A stretch of DNA of 64,000 nucleotides, from assembly GCA_904066235.2 (NCBI GenBank), contig CAJFCV020000002.1, positions 5,952,001-6,016,000 on the forward strand, given 5' to 3'. Below are positions 21,257 through 32,095 of the stretch, in pieces; within the stretch, counting starts at the first letter, position 1, and each line of letters begins with the position of its first letter. Source of the stretch: Bursaphelenchus xylophilus (taxonomy: Eukaryota > Nematoda > Chromadorea > Rhabditida > Aphelenchoididae). The notes under the pieces are model-generated. The model searched no databases. It was not told the DNA's origin and saw only the letters and a list, made by a program, of their open reading frames with translations. The position numbers and the translations under genes were made by a program.

Positions 21257-22419
21257 ATGACATCGGCGCCGCTATTAGAACGAAACCAAGATGCTACAGT
21301 ATACGTGGGAGGTCTGGACGAGAAAGTGACAGAAGGAATTCTTTGGGAACTGTTTGTGCAGGCAGGTCCAGTGGTCAGTGTGAATATGCCCAAAGATAGA
21401 ATTACTGGCAGTCATCAAGGTTTTGGATTTGTGGAGTTTATGGGGGAAGAAGATGCCGATTATGCCATTAAGATCATGAATATGATCAAGTTATTTGGAA
21501 AACCAATCAAAGTCAACAAGGCATCGGCAAATGAGAAGAACATTGACATTGGGGCCAATCTGTTTGTTGGTAATTTGGATCCAGAAGTCGATGAGAAATT
21601 GTTGTTTGATACTTTTAGCGCCTTCGGAATGATCTTACAGGTTAGGTTTAGAAAATGCAATGTAAAATTACATAAATTTATGTTTCTAGGTCCCGAAGAT
21701 CATGAGAGATCCTGAATCCGGGAACTCAAAAGGTTACGCCTTCATCAACTTCTCCAGTTTTGAAGCTTCCGATATGGCCTTAGAAGCCATGAATGGCCAA
21801 TTCTTGTGCAACAGGCCTATCACTTGTTCTTACGCCTTCAAAAAGGATGCGAAAGGAGAGCGACACGGAACGGCGGCCGAACGATTACTCGCCGCCCAGA
21901 ATCCCTTATTCACTCAAGATCGTCCCCATCAGATGTTCGCTGACATGCCCGGAGGTATCAGGCCGAATACTGCCCAGGCGGTGGCCGCGGCTCAAGGATT
22001 GCCCATGGCCAATGGAATGCCCCCACTTTCTGGAGCTCTGGGACACATGGGGCCGGGAATGGGGCTTGCTGGAATTGGTGGAGTACCTCCCATTGGTCTG
22101 GGCATGGGAATGCCACCTCCACCCCCACCACAATTCATGGCTCCGCCCCCAATTCCGGGCATGATGCCGGGAATGATGGCCCCCAATCCGATGTTCTTGG
22201 GCGGCCGTCCGATTCCTCCTCCTCCTCCGCCTCCACAAGCTCAAATGGGCGGTAAGTTCAAGTACTGTGTGTTTTTATTCATCTTTAGCTCCACCAGGCG
22301 GAATGGGCTGGGCCGTTCCACCCCCACCGCCCCCGATGGGCGGGTTACCAACTCCAACACCTCCCCCTCCACCACCTTCAGCATTCGTGATTCCACCACC
22401 TCCACCACCCGTCAGTTAA
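21257..22419 (+). CDS. SF3B4: Splicing factor 3B subunit 4 (SF3B4 / SAP49)
   Basis: Three exons (21257-21640, 21690-22251, 22289-22419) encode 358 aa. It is a U2 snRNP SF3b component that contacts pre-mRNA near the branch point. RRM1 (residues ~13-90) has ATVYVGGLD as RNP2 and GFGFVEF as RNP1; RRM2 (~100-180) has ANLFVGNLD and GYAFINF. The linker [12 protein letters not shown] is family-specific. The C-terminal half is Pro/Gly/Met-rich (repeats of PPPPPP, GMPP), as in the human protein but shorter. The ATG directly follows TTGTTTAG, and an AATAAA lies just after the ARP6 stop about 100 bp upstream, the classic spacing for a downstream gene in a nematode operon. Confidence 0.96.
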
Positions 22420-22533
22420 TTATTTTTTTTATTATGTATATCACCAAGGCTTCTGTTAAAAATTATTTATTATGACATGAAGATCTCTTGTGATTACAAA
22501 TACAAGGCGACCACCACTGATGTGTTTTGATTA

Positions 22534-23097
22534 TATAAGAGTGAAAAAATAGGAGTGGTTTTTTGGATTTTGGAAAAGCACAATTTATTTCACTTTCATA
22601 AAAAAGGAGTTTGAGTCGATCCACTTTCTCCCAGGGAAATAGTCGGAGCTCCTCTAGACATCAAACCGAAATAGGGCAGCCTGCTTTTACTAGGGAAGTG
22701 TACAAACGAACCCTCACCAAATGGCAAGTGTTCTAATATAATATAATTTACAGTATGTGTCGCGGAAAGGCATTCTGCAAAAAATGAAAATGGTGTCTTG
22801 TACCATTTTTCAAGTTATCTTTAATGAGGTATGCCACTTATCATTTGGTGAGGGGTTGTTTGTACACGTCCCTAGTTAGTAAAAGTTCCTTTTTGGGCCA
22901 AAAAATTGTGTTCATTCAGAAAATTGATGGGGAAAAATAAAAACAATTCTTCTCAACTTCTGTTGAGGAACAATTGCTGATTGTATCATACAGAAAGAGA
23001 AATTTTCCACTTTGGAGAGTGGATCGGCTCAGACTCTTTCTCCCCATAAAAAGTGAATTAGGCCACTTTTTTAAAATCCAAATAACCACTCTTATAT
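22534..23097. repeat. Nested foldback element, intergenic
   Basis: Several inverted pairs are nested around one centre: TATAAGAGTG...GGATTTT with AAAATCC...CACTCTTATA; GAGTCGATCCACTTTCTCCC with a GAGAGTGGATCGGCTC block; and CCCTCACCAAATG with CATTTGGTGAGGGG. The whole could fold into a long imperfect hairpin. The remaining gap to 23452 is ordinary, presumably the promoter of the acyltransferase gene. Confidence 0.75.
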
Positions 23098-23452
23098 TCT
23101 CGAGCCGAATACGGTAGAATCTTGGCTGCAAAGAATAACTTCTTTCTGATGTTTAGACACGTGTTCACGAATGTTCATTGCCGAAATGAATCATTTGATA
23201 TAAAGCCCTGAGGAATTTATTTAAACAGTGCGGTTTTTGTGCTTCTGGTTGATAAATGGAGCCGGAATTGACACCTGATGGACGTCGGAGCGAAGAGGGA
23301 AAGGTCTTTCCTATGCTCTGATAAGACGAACGAGGTCTCCTTTCACTCTCCCTTCCCTCCCGACCTACCTTGACCTTAAATTCGAACGCGAAAAGCTTAA
23401 TGACCGTACGAGACTCGGCTCTTTGTTGAATCCGCGAACAAGTGAGGAAAGG

Positions 23453-26400
23453 ATGGCATCCGGACGTGGGACTCGTCTTCGTTTCTCCGTCTTCTTCATT
23501 CTTCTTTTGGCTGTTGTAACTCCTGAGATCATATCAGACTTCGATGATGTTGAGATTCATTTAGAAGGAGAGGAATTGGAACGACTCCAGAATCCATCAC
23601 GATACGATCGGGAGTCCACTGATGATCTGGGCGAGTTCATGTCCGACTTTTTTGCTGATTCCGGTGCCCAATTGGTTGTGGATCTTGATCTTTTCCGAGA
23701 TTTGTGGAGAGAACTCAAGAACTACGAAGATTCTGCCAAAGAGGGGGATGTGGATTATGTTCAACAAGCCATCGATTTCATGGCCCCTCTTCAAGCATAC
23801 GACGTCTCCGCTCCTTGTTTGGCTGACCTCAGTCATTTCCTTTGGACTACATACAAATATGCCCGAACAGCAGCTGAGGCGAGGAAATGTGAGTCCTGTA
23901 ATTGCACCAGGGGATTCAAAAATGAGTTCGCTAAATATCAATGGATTTTCAATGTCGTGGATGCGATGGGAAAAGTGCCTGCAGCTATTTTCGGAGGGAA
24001 TAATCTGTGGACAGGCTCTTGGTACACATGTCGGAAGGTCTCCGTTCAAAAGAACCATCAGGAGTGAGTAAATTCTGAATCTTTGTTTTGTTTTACTTCC
24101 TTATTACCCTTTTCCCTTTCAAACCAAAGTTTATAAGTTAATTTAATTATATTCCCAGACAAAAATGGAACGGGCAATACTGTATGGCAAGGTTTCAACC
24201 TTACAACAAGCATAATCCGCTGAAGGCATTCGTCTCTCAACCGGTCGATCCTGCCGCTGTATGTAAGTACGTGGTTTGGATTAATTTTAACATTAATTTT
24301 GGATTGCTGTCTATTAGTAAAAGATGGTTTTTAATTTAAAATCATTGCCGATTAATTGTGAATTTTTAGAAATAATATAACGAAAGGAACGCCTGAGGCA
24401 TGGAGTGAGGAGGATAAGAAATGTTTCGACCTTTTACCCCTCCTCAATCTTGGATTATGCACCCCAGACACTTGCACTGACTATGATGTAAAGAAAATCA
24501 TCCAATTCAGTAAGAAAATAAGGAACTCGGACGATTGGGGAAAACGAAAAGCATTATTTTTCTTTGGACAATCGAGGGTGCTGATTTCGAAAATGACGTT
24601 CATTTTTTTTTTGATCTTTACTTTTTTCCTTAAGTAGCAGTACTGTAAAGTAGTAATTTTTTGATTTTTTTAATAAATACTGCTTAAGGAAAAAAGTAAC
24701 TATCAAAAACATGAGTGCCATCAAATCAGCACCATCGAAAACCAACTAATCGAGTATTTGCGAAAAAAAATCAAAAAATTACTACTTTACAGTATTACTT
24801 AAGGAAAAAAGTAAGGATCAAAAATTAATTTCATTTTCGAAATCAGCACCATCGATTATCCTAATTTCGACACTTGCATCGAAGAGAAATAATGCTTTTC
24901 GGTTTCCCCAATCGTCCAACTCCGAGAAAATAATCCAAAAAAAAATATCTAATTACAGTATACCATGCGGTGGAAGTGTCGATGGGACAGAGGCTGGTCT
25001 GCAATGTGAATGTTCAGTGCAGTAATGCCCGTCCTGAGAGCTCCATGTGGAATAACCCGAGTTCAGTGGCCTTTTCGTAAGTTGATTGAGACTTTGCATA
25101 AGTGTTTCAGTTGTTTATTGTTATTTATTGCAACTTTAATGGTCTTTGGGACTCTCTACGATATCTACGTAGAACGGCCAAATCAAGAGCAGATTCTTCG
25201 GCGGATCAAAGAGGATGAACTCATCTTCGGGCATGAACAAAGCAAGGCTCGCGAAGCTTTGAACCGGTCGAAAAGTCAGCCGATTTTTTTTTATTTATTG
25301 TATTTTACCTGTTTGCTAAGTTATTTTATTTCAGCTGCTTTTGAAAGCCTTTTACTGATATTTTCGATGACGAAGAACGTGGAATACATAATGGACACGA
25401 GGACGGAAAAGGGGCAGATTACCTGTTTGCACGGATGCCGCTTTCTGAGTATGTGCTGGATCATCTTCGGCCACACCTATTACTATATTTGCACCAGTCT
25501 GACTACTGGTAAGGCTCTTTATAATCCTTATTTTTATTTTCCAGACAATCTTCTTCAAACTTTGAAAGAGTTTCCCAAACAATTCTACAATCAACTGGTC
25601 GTCCAGGCCCCTCTGGCCGTCGATTCTTTCTTTTTTTTGAGTGGCCTTCTCACGTCGTATATTTTTATTGGTAAAATACGAAGAGGCCAGGTGAGAATTG
25701 ACCTCTGGACCACTTGGTTTGCGTATTATATTAGACGTTACATCAGACTGACACCTGTTTATGTGATGATTATGTTGTTGGAGGTGACTATCTTTGTTTA
25801 TATCTCGGAGGGGCCTTTCTGGAGGCCAATCGAACCAACTTACTGCATAAACACATGGTGGGTCAATCTGCTGTATGTCAATAACTTTTTCAAACAGGAT
25901 GATTCTGCAAGTGTTTTAAAAATCTTTAAAATACACTTTAATAGTTTTGATGACTAAAAGAATATTTTTATTAATTTAGTGTATGGGATGGACTTGGTAC
26001 ATGGCGAATGACTTCCAATTTTACGTGTTTGCTCCTATTTTGATTATTTTACTTTACAAGTTTAATGTGGGAGGAGTTCTGGTGGGAGTTATGGGATTAA
26101 TTATGTCATCCTTGATCACCCTTCTGATCACTCTGCAAAAAGGATACCCTCCGGCACCTATTCTTACCTCCAGATTGACCATGTAGGCCTAATATTCTCT
26201 AATGGTATCTTTAGTGTGACTGTTCTGAATGATTATTGGGTTGATCTTTATGTGAAACCTTATACAAGATGTGGTCCTTATATCGTCGGCTGTTTGGTCG
26301 GGTACCTTCTGTTGGAGAAGTCAAGGCCGATGTTTCAACTGAGTCGAGTCAAGTCAATGGGATGTTGGGTCTTTTTCTCTTTCTGCGGGATTTACTCAGT

Positions 26401-26958
26401 GTTCGGGCTGTTTAATTACACCAAAACTGGGGAGATCACCACTTTCTGGTTTATATTATACACTCTGTGCGGCCGACCAGCCTTTGCCCTGTTCTTGGGA
26501 TGGATTGTATTTGCATGTGAAACTGGTTATGCGAGTAAGTGCACTTTATTATTTATGTTTTATTTTGTATTTCAGACAAGATAAATTCGATCCTCTCCCA
26601 TAAGATGTTTATCCCCTTGAGTAAAACCACTTTCTGTGCGTATCTTATCCATCCAGTCCTTTTACAAACTTACTACTTAAGCAGACCTACCGCTTTTCAT
26701 TTTACTCACTCTTTCCAATTAGTAAGTCGAATATGAATTTTGATCTGATCTTTGTAGTTGTATATGTTCTTTGTTGCTGTTTTTACATCCTATTGCGCTG
26801 CGTTGATCTTGGCATTGGCGTTTGAAGTACCGGTGAATCACGTGGATAGGATAATATTTGGGGATGGAAAGAAGAAACCAAAGGAACCAAACGATGTCAA
26901 ATTAGAGCCCTTAGGGCCGAAGGAAGAAAATAAATTGATAGAAAATGGAAAAAGTTAG
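23453..26958 (+). CDS. NRF-6-like integral membrane acyltransferase (nose resistant to fluoxetine family)
   Basis: Eleven phase-consistent exons (23453-24063, 24159-24266, 24370-24509, 24959-25076, 25111-25274, 25335-25508, 25545-25906, 25980-26182, 26215-26534, 26576-26721, 26758-26958) encode 848 aa. A signal peptide (FFILLLAVVTPEII) leads into a Cys-containing lumenal NRF domain (CLADLSHFLW, SWYTCRKV, GLCTPDTC). From about residue 350 come ten or so membrane helices of the acyltransferase-3 family, with FLSMCWIIFGH carrying the conserved His, VDSFFFLSGLLTSY, RRYIRLTPVYVMIML and CMGWTWYMANDFQFYVFAP. In C. elegans relatives act in lipid/yolk transport and drug uptake. One intron (25907-25979) starts with GC rather than GT. 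Intron 3 carries an inverted-repeat element. Confidence 0.92.
24529..24918. repeat. Inverted-repeat element in intron 3 of the NRF-6-like gene
   Basis: GGACGATTGGGGAAAACG on the left is answered by GGTTTCCCCAATCGTCC on the right, with a further inner match (TTCGAAAATGA with TCATTTTCGAA; ACTTTTTTCCTTAAG with CTTAAGGAAAAAAGT). Arms about 130 bp, total about 390 bp. Confidence 0.8.
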
Positions 26959-27143
26959 GAAAAAATAAATGTTTATTGTCTGTGATCTGAATAATTATAG
27001 TAGAAAAATTAACAAGAGAATTCAGCAAGGTAATTGTATTCAAATAAACAGTGACCCAGAAGTCAAAGCAGGAGCTGGAATCTCTAATCCAGAGAAGTTC
27101 GAAATCCGCGAGTCAAGGGAAGAGAGCGCGCGATGGGAGAAGA

Positions 27144-27443
27144 ATGCCGCTCCAGAATTGGGATCTCCCGACTCGAAGCGATCGAATTGGAAGGAGAAAC
27201 ACCATGGAGCAGTGGATTCATGTCTGTTTCTCTATTTTTCTTCACCTTCTTGGAATATCTACTGGCCTCTGGATATGGTATCTGTTCCCCAAAAATGTAA
27301 TGTCATCATTTTTTTTAAATTTTTATATACATATATATTTTCAGCCATTGAAAAATACTACCCGAATAGCGGTGGAGAAGAGAGGAGAAGGGCACAACAA
27401 TGACCGAATACCTTTAATTCTACCAAAGAGACATAGTGGATAA
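27144..27443 (+). CDS. Small single-pass membrane protein (putative)
   Basis: Two exons (27144-27296, 27345-27443) joined in phase give 83 aa from the ATG at 27144, or 63 aa from the Met at 27204. There is one hydrophobic segment (WIHVCFSIFLHLLGISTGLWIWYLF) after an Arg-rich N-terminus and before a basic tail (VEKRGEGHNNDRIPLILPKRHSG). The frame stays open upstream to about 27050, so the start is uncertain. An AATAAA at about 26963 after the NRF-6-like gene and an acceptor-like AATAATTATAG at about 27000 would fit a downstream operon gene. No family recognised. Confidence 0.5.
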   Translation: MPLQNWDLPTRSDRIGRRNTMEQWIHVCFSIFLHLLGISTGLWIWYLFPKNVMSSFFLNFYIHIYFQPLKNTTRIAVEKRGEGHNNDRIPLILPKRHSG

Positions 27444-27470
27444 ACAAATAAATAAATAAAGGAATAGATA

Positions 27471-28047
27471 TTAATATGGAGTCCGTTCTTTGTTCATCTG
27501 AGTCCTCTTCTCGAGCCGTTTCTCCCAATGACAATCGAGATCATAGGGCTTGTCATCCACCAAGTAGTACTCTCCATTCGGCAGCGGCTTCCCACATAGA
27601 TTGCAGACGAAACAACGGGGATGCCAGTGCTTGTCCAGGGCCAGAAGACAGGTGTCCACCATGGTTTCGTTGCATCCTACAATATACCATATCAAAATAA
27701 ACGCATCATATCAAAATAACTGAATCGAGAGGCGGGAAAACACAAGGCTTACCAGCACACTTCGGGTTGAAAGTCTGAGCATAGCACTGGACACAGTAAG
27801 GGAATCCCCCATGGACCTGAAGATACATTGTACCAATACATTTATAATTTAGAAACAAAAACTGTAGCAAAGCGCATACTTGGAATGTTTGGCGGATCGG
27901 TTTTTTGCATGCATTGCAAAGAAAGTGATCAGGATGCCAGAGGCGATTCAATGCCATGACAGCCTCCTCACCCAAGGAGGCGTCACAGTAGCCACACATA
28001 CGACGATCTTCGGAAGCCGCACATCTCAGTTCACTCATTTTCCCCAA
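27471..28047 (-). CDS. Two-LIM-domain protein
   Basis: Three exons (28047-27880, 27816-27753, 27676-27471) encode 145 aa (142 if the second Met is used). LIM1: CGYC, then HFLCNAC, then YCVQC. LIM2: CAGC (its last Cys in exon 3), WHPRCFVCNLC, then KPYDLDC. LIM domains bind two zinc ions and mediate protein contacts, often at muscle attachments or the actin cytoskeleton. In LIM2 the position normally held by Cys after KPY is Asp, an unusual zinc ligand. There is nothing else in the protein, so it resembles small adaptor LIM proteins; I cannot name the orthologue. It is convergent with the small membrane-protein gene, 27 bp apart. Confidence 0.85.
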
Positions 28048-28354
28048 ATGATTTCATTCCTTTCCATTTCTTATTTCTTCTGTTTATGCAAATTTTAATT
28101 TCTAATTTTATGCCAAACTTAACACTTTGATTTAATTGCATGTCTAAAGGGATAACGTTCTTAGTAACTCCTTTAAAGAACTTTAAAATACTTGTATCAG
28201 TTTTTTTTTGAAGGTGTCGCGTCATACTTAGTAATTATCATTACAACACCGTCCAGATCACCCAAGAACTTTCCCGCTTCAAAATGAACTCCATTTTTAG
28301 ATTTAGATTCCTGATGGTCGAAAACTCCAAAAAGCGTACAATTGCAAAAATTTT
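28048..28354. other. Intergenic, upstream of LIM gene
   Basis: AT-rich DNA of about 300 bp presumably containing the promoter of the LIM gene (minus strand). No motif recognised. Confidence 0.3.
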
Positions 28355-28791
28355 TTAAAAAATTTTAAAACACGATTTCTGAGTCACTGAATTAGCCGTG
28401 GACATAGAAAAAAATCGATTTTGAGTTTTTTGTTTTAAAATGACCGTAGGCATCCAATAAACATATGACTGAAATATTTTTGTCTAATTCTCCCATTAAC
28501 ATACTGTAATTTACAATTTAATGTTTTTTACAGTAATCGACTATTACTCCAAAACTACGCATCGTAAATAGTTGAAATTAAGAATACTTATGTTTTAGCA
28601 CATGCTCGTCAAAGTGAATACAAAATTTTGGCACTCAGGTTACTGTAACATACCGCAATGTTGGTTCGGCCACACAAAATCGGCCATAAAAAAGTTGTTT
28701 CTGAAAACCCGCAGCTGATTTTTACATATGTTAATCAGCGTAAAATTCTGCCCTATACACATTAAAAAAAAGTTTAAAAAGTCGTGCCCCG

Positions 28792-28864
28792 ATTTTCGTG
28801 GTGTAGTGGATTTTGGTCAAGTTTAGTATTCCGAAGGTCGCGGGTTCGATCCCGGTGGAACCAA
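28792..28864 (+). other. tRNA-like module in left arm of the foldback element
   Basis: TGGTGTAGTGG (28799-28809) fits the A-box consensus at every fixed position, and GGTTCGATCCC (28843-28853) fits the B box fully. They are 44 bp apart start to start, the spacing of a real intron-less tRNA. The T stem pairs at 4 of 5 positions, but the acceptor stem pairs poorly (about 3 of 7) and no good anticodon stem forms. This is a tRNA-derived or tRNA-mimic sequence, not a functional tRNA gene. Confidence 0.65.
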
Positions 28865-29854
28865 AATCCGTAAAACCGCACAAAACTTCAAAAAATCGTG
28901 TTGAGGGGAATTGATAATATACATGCAGAGTACCAAAAACTGTATCATGGGTTATTCGCAAATTAGAAGGAATTTTTCGGAGTTAAAATTATTATTTTGG
29001 TCTTCGCGGATTCTGGCCCAAATTTAGTTAAGCAAAATGGCTAAAAATGATAATATATACCTTTTCTAGCCTTCTGAGTTCAATGCACCCAATTTTTCGG
29101 ACCTAGGTTTACTGTAACATGGCGAAAACGGATTTCGGCCGCTAAAATCGGCCGTAAAACTGTTCATTGCAAGTATACGCAGCTAATTCTTCGATTTTTC
29201 GAATCAGCGTGAAATTTTGCCCCAGAATCATTGTATAATATGTCTTAGCTGACCATTTTTATTTCGCAGAAATTTTGCACTGAAGATTACATACAAATTT
29301 TTTGGTTGAAAAAAAAATTTAAAAATTTGGGTTTTTGGTCTATAAATGTGTGGATCCATCGTTTAAATTCAGATTTGAAGTATTTTTGGCTTAATCCAGA
29401 ACTAATGCAGTTTTATTTACAATTTTCAAACTTGAAAGTAATTCACCACAGTGAAAAAAGTGTTTAACTGAGAAAGTCAACTTTGAGTGTCACTAGTGTG
29501 GAATTTCATGCTGATTCGAAAAATCGAAGAATTAGCTGCGTATACTCGCAATGAACAGTTTTACGGCCGATTTTAGCGGCCGAAATCCGTTTTCGCCATG
29601 TTACAGTAATCCTAGGTCCGAAAAATTGGGTGCATTGAACTCAGAAGGCTAGAAAAGGTATATATTATCATTTTTAGCCATTTTTCTTAACTAAATTTGG
29701 GCCAGAATCCGCGAAGACCAAAATAATAATTTTAACTCCGAAAAATGCCTTCTAATTTGCGAATAACCCATGATACAGTTTTTGGTACTCTGCATGTATA
29801 TTATCAATTCCCCTCGACACGATTTTTTGAAGTTTTGTGCGGTTTTACAGATTT

Positions 29855-29930
29855 TGGTTCCACCGGGATCGAACCCGCGACCTTCGGATTACTAAACTTG
29901 ACCAAAATCCACTACACCACGAAAATCGGG
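29855..29930 (-). other. tRNA-like module in right arm of the foldback element
   Basis: Inverted counterpart of the module at 28792-28864; on the minus strand it has the same A box, B box and spacing, with at least one difference (TAGTAATCC instead of TAGTATTCC). Each arm thus carries an outward-in pol III-type promoter signature. Confidence 0.65.
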
Positions 29931-30440
29931 GCACGACTTTTTAAACTTTTTTTAAATGTTTCTAGGGCAGAATTTTACGCTGAACAACATATGTAAAAAT
30001 CAGCTGCGGGTTTTCAGAAAAAAATTTTTTACGGCCGATTTTGTGCGGCCGAACCTATATTGCGGTATGTTACAGTAACCTGTATGCCGAAATTCTGTGT
30101 CTATTATGACGAGCATGCTCGGAAACATCAGTATTCTCAATTTCAGCCGCTTCCTATGCCTAGTTGTCTAGTAATGGTCGATTACTGTAAAAACATTAAA
30201 TTGTAAATTACAGTAGGTTAATGAGAGAATTAGGCAAAAATATTTTGGTCATATGTTTATAGGATGCCTACAGTCAATTTAAGATCAAAAACCCAAAATC
30301 CATTTTTTTCTATGTCCGGGCCTAACTGGCGGCTGATTCAGTGGCTCAAAAATCGTGTTTTAACAATTTTACGTCGTATTTAGTAGCCATTAGCAGGATA
30401 TTTTATATTTAGTGCAATATTTTCTTCGTCATCCGACAAT

Positions 30441-30553
30441 TCGTCCACCCCAAAATTCCATCACCCGAAATTGCGATCACCCGAAAACTTTCACCCGAAC
30501 CTGCACCACCCGACTCTGCGTCACCCATAATTTCAGTCACCCACTTCAGGGTC
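30441..30553 (+). repeat. Degenerate minisatellite, CACCCGAA-type unit of ~15 bp
   Basis: About six or seven tandem units begin CACCC(G/A)A and continue with a variable 8-10 bases (for example CACCCGAAATTGCGAT, CACCCGACTCTGCGT, CACCCATAATTTCAGT). It lies just outside the right end of the 2-kb palindrome. Confidence 0.7.
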
Positions 30554-32027
30554 ATACTGTATGAGGATCATGAAAGAGATTGTTTCAAGTTACAGTAATC
30601 TTAACACACTATTCTTTGGATCGTTGCTGTATTTTGAAAGAAAAAAGTTGTAGAATTACTATTTATTGGAAATAACCAGTTCTCTCTCGAGCACCAACAT
30701 ATACGATTATGAATATATTATACTTATCATTAAAAGATCCTTGTAAATAAACAGCCGCAGAGAATCAGAAGACGAGAAAAGACCCAGAGAACGAAGTGTG
30801 AGAGGAGAGTCAGAGAAAAGACGAGAGATCCATGAGACTGGCAGTGCTGCTGCACGGTGCAGCTTTCAAATATCAACTACCAAGGGGCGCATTGGACGCG
30901 GCGTTGTTTTGGGAAAAGACAGAATGAAGTGAAGAGACGATCATACAAACGAGAGAACCCCCGAGAGAACGTAAGGTGTGCGAGGAATGAGAGATTCACC
31001 ATAGAAAATTTTACATGAGATAAAAAAAGTCGGACGAACCAAGGAGGACAGGGAGAGAGGGCGAGAGAAAAAGAAATTCGAAACAAAAGAGAGACGAAAT
31101 AGTATTCACGGAAGAGGGGAGCGAGCGACAAAAACAAAAAAAACGCTGCGTCGGTACGGAAAAGACAGAATGGGTTTTGGTGAGAACGTTTCTCTGACGT
31201 TTTTTTTTCTGTCGCTCTGTGCAGCGACCTCGACGCGACGCTTTGGAAGAGCTAGAGTGCGAGTGCGGCCCAGGGAATTTCGGACGCTGAATGCATTTTT
31301 TCTCTTCGAATGGAAAAATAGAAAAGTTTCTACTTTTTTTATATCTCAGGGAGAACTGTCTTCGCCGACTTCGCCGTTCGGAGCGCTTTGCCTTCGCGTA
31401 CGCGGGGTTTTTCTCTGCATAACGCGCCTTCTGCAGGCGTTCGGACCATATTTTTTATCCAAAAACGTCGAGCTTTACCTAGCAAAATAGTTGGTTTACT
31501 TGGTACATTATTGCAGGTGTCTGTAGGGATTTGGAACCTCACAGGCGCGGGCTTTGATGAATTTGAAGAATTTCTAGATTTACATCTTCTTGTTTTCGAT
31601 TTTTGCAGTTTTTTACAGTGGAGGCCGCAAAGATGACCATAGTGGTATGAACTCTGTGGTCATTCGCTGGAGGGCTTCGAAGACGAAGTGATATTATTAA
31701 AACCGTTTTACAAGAATGAGCGAAACCCGTATGATCTATTGTCAAAGTAATTTTTTTATCCAGAATTAGAGCTTTGTATCTTTTAGGTAATATTAGGATG
31801 TCGACGTTTTTAGTTATTTTTGACGGATGGCGGGAAAACGCTGAGCCGCACGAAGGGTTTCGTTTAATAAAACCATTCTCTGATTATGGTTATTCCAACG
31901 AGTTTCGTGGTTTTATGCATATTTTTTATACTTTGTTACCTAAAATCTGAACTTTATTTTAGTCTCGACTTTCGAGTCGCTTCGAGTGGCTAGCCACCTT
32001 ATTCTCCCGTTTTTGTCAACAGTTTGT
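30554..32027. other. Gene-free region with GA-rich tract
   Basis: From about 30760 to 31150 the plus strand is rich in GAGA and AGAGAAC words; from 31160 to 31900 composition is mixed with short open frames on both strands that overlap each other and show no recognisable protein. I see no gene. It precedes ARID2 and may include its promoter and 5' UTR. Confidence 0.4.
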
Positions 32028-32048
32028 GGCCCGCGAAGAGCGCGGGCC
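32028..32048. promoter_or_regulatory. GC-rich hairpin upstream of ARID2
   Basis: GGCCCGCG and CGCGGGCC form an 8-bp perfect stem with a 5-nt AAGAG loop, about 50 bp before the ARID2 ATG. In RNA this would be a stable 5'-UTR stem-loop; function unknown. Confidence 0.55.
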
Positions 32049-32095
32049 GTGTTAAGCTTTTTATTTCATTCTGTTACCTAATTTATTCAAAAACT

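Larger units (their letters stand above)
28355..30378. mobile_element. 2-kb foldback (palindromic) element with tRNA-like modules
   Basis: Two arms of about 870 bp are imperfect inverted copies of each other around a ~270-bp centre (about 29235-29510). Matching landmarks run outside to inside: AAACACGATTT...GTGGACATAGAAAAAAAT (left) with TTTTTTCTATGTCC...AAATCGTGTTT (right); GGTTACTGTAACATACCGCA with TGCGGTATGTTACAGTAACC; the tRNA-like block; GCGGATTCTGGCCCAAATTT with AAATTTGGGCCAGAATCCGC; and CGGATTTCGGCCGCTAAAAT with its complement. No transposase frame is visible, so the element is non-autonomous. Many TACTGTAA/TTACAGTAA words occur in the arms. Confidence 0.85.

Noticed and set aside
28792..28864. 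Functional tRNA gene
   Set aside because: Boxes are perfect, but the acceptor and anticodon stems do not pair, and it is repeated inverted within a transposon.
28731..28961. Open frame containing GSTGIEPATFG (and its twin at 29745-29996)
   Set aside because: Translation of the tRNA-like block in each arm of the palindrome; such peptides are a known artefact of tRNA-related sequence, not proteins.
30877..31745. Several overlapping frames on both strands
   Set aside because: They arise from GA-rich/low-complexity DNA; none has a family match, signal peptide or consistent splice sites.
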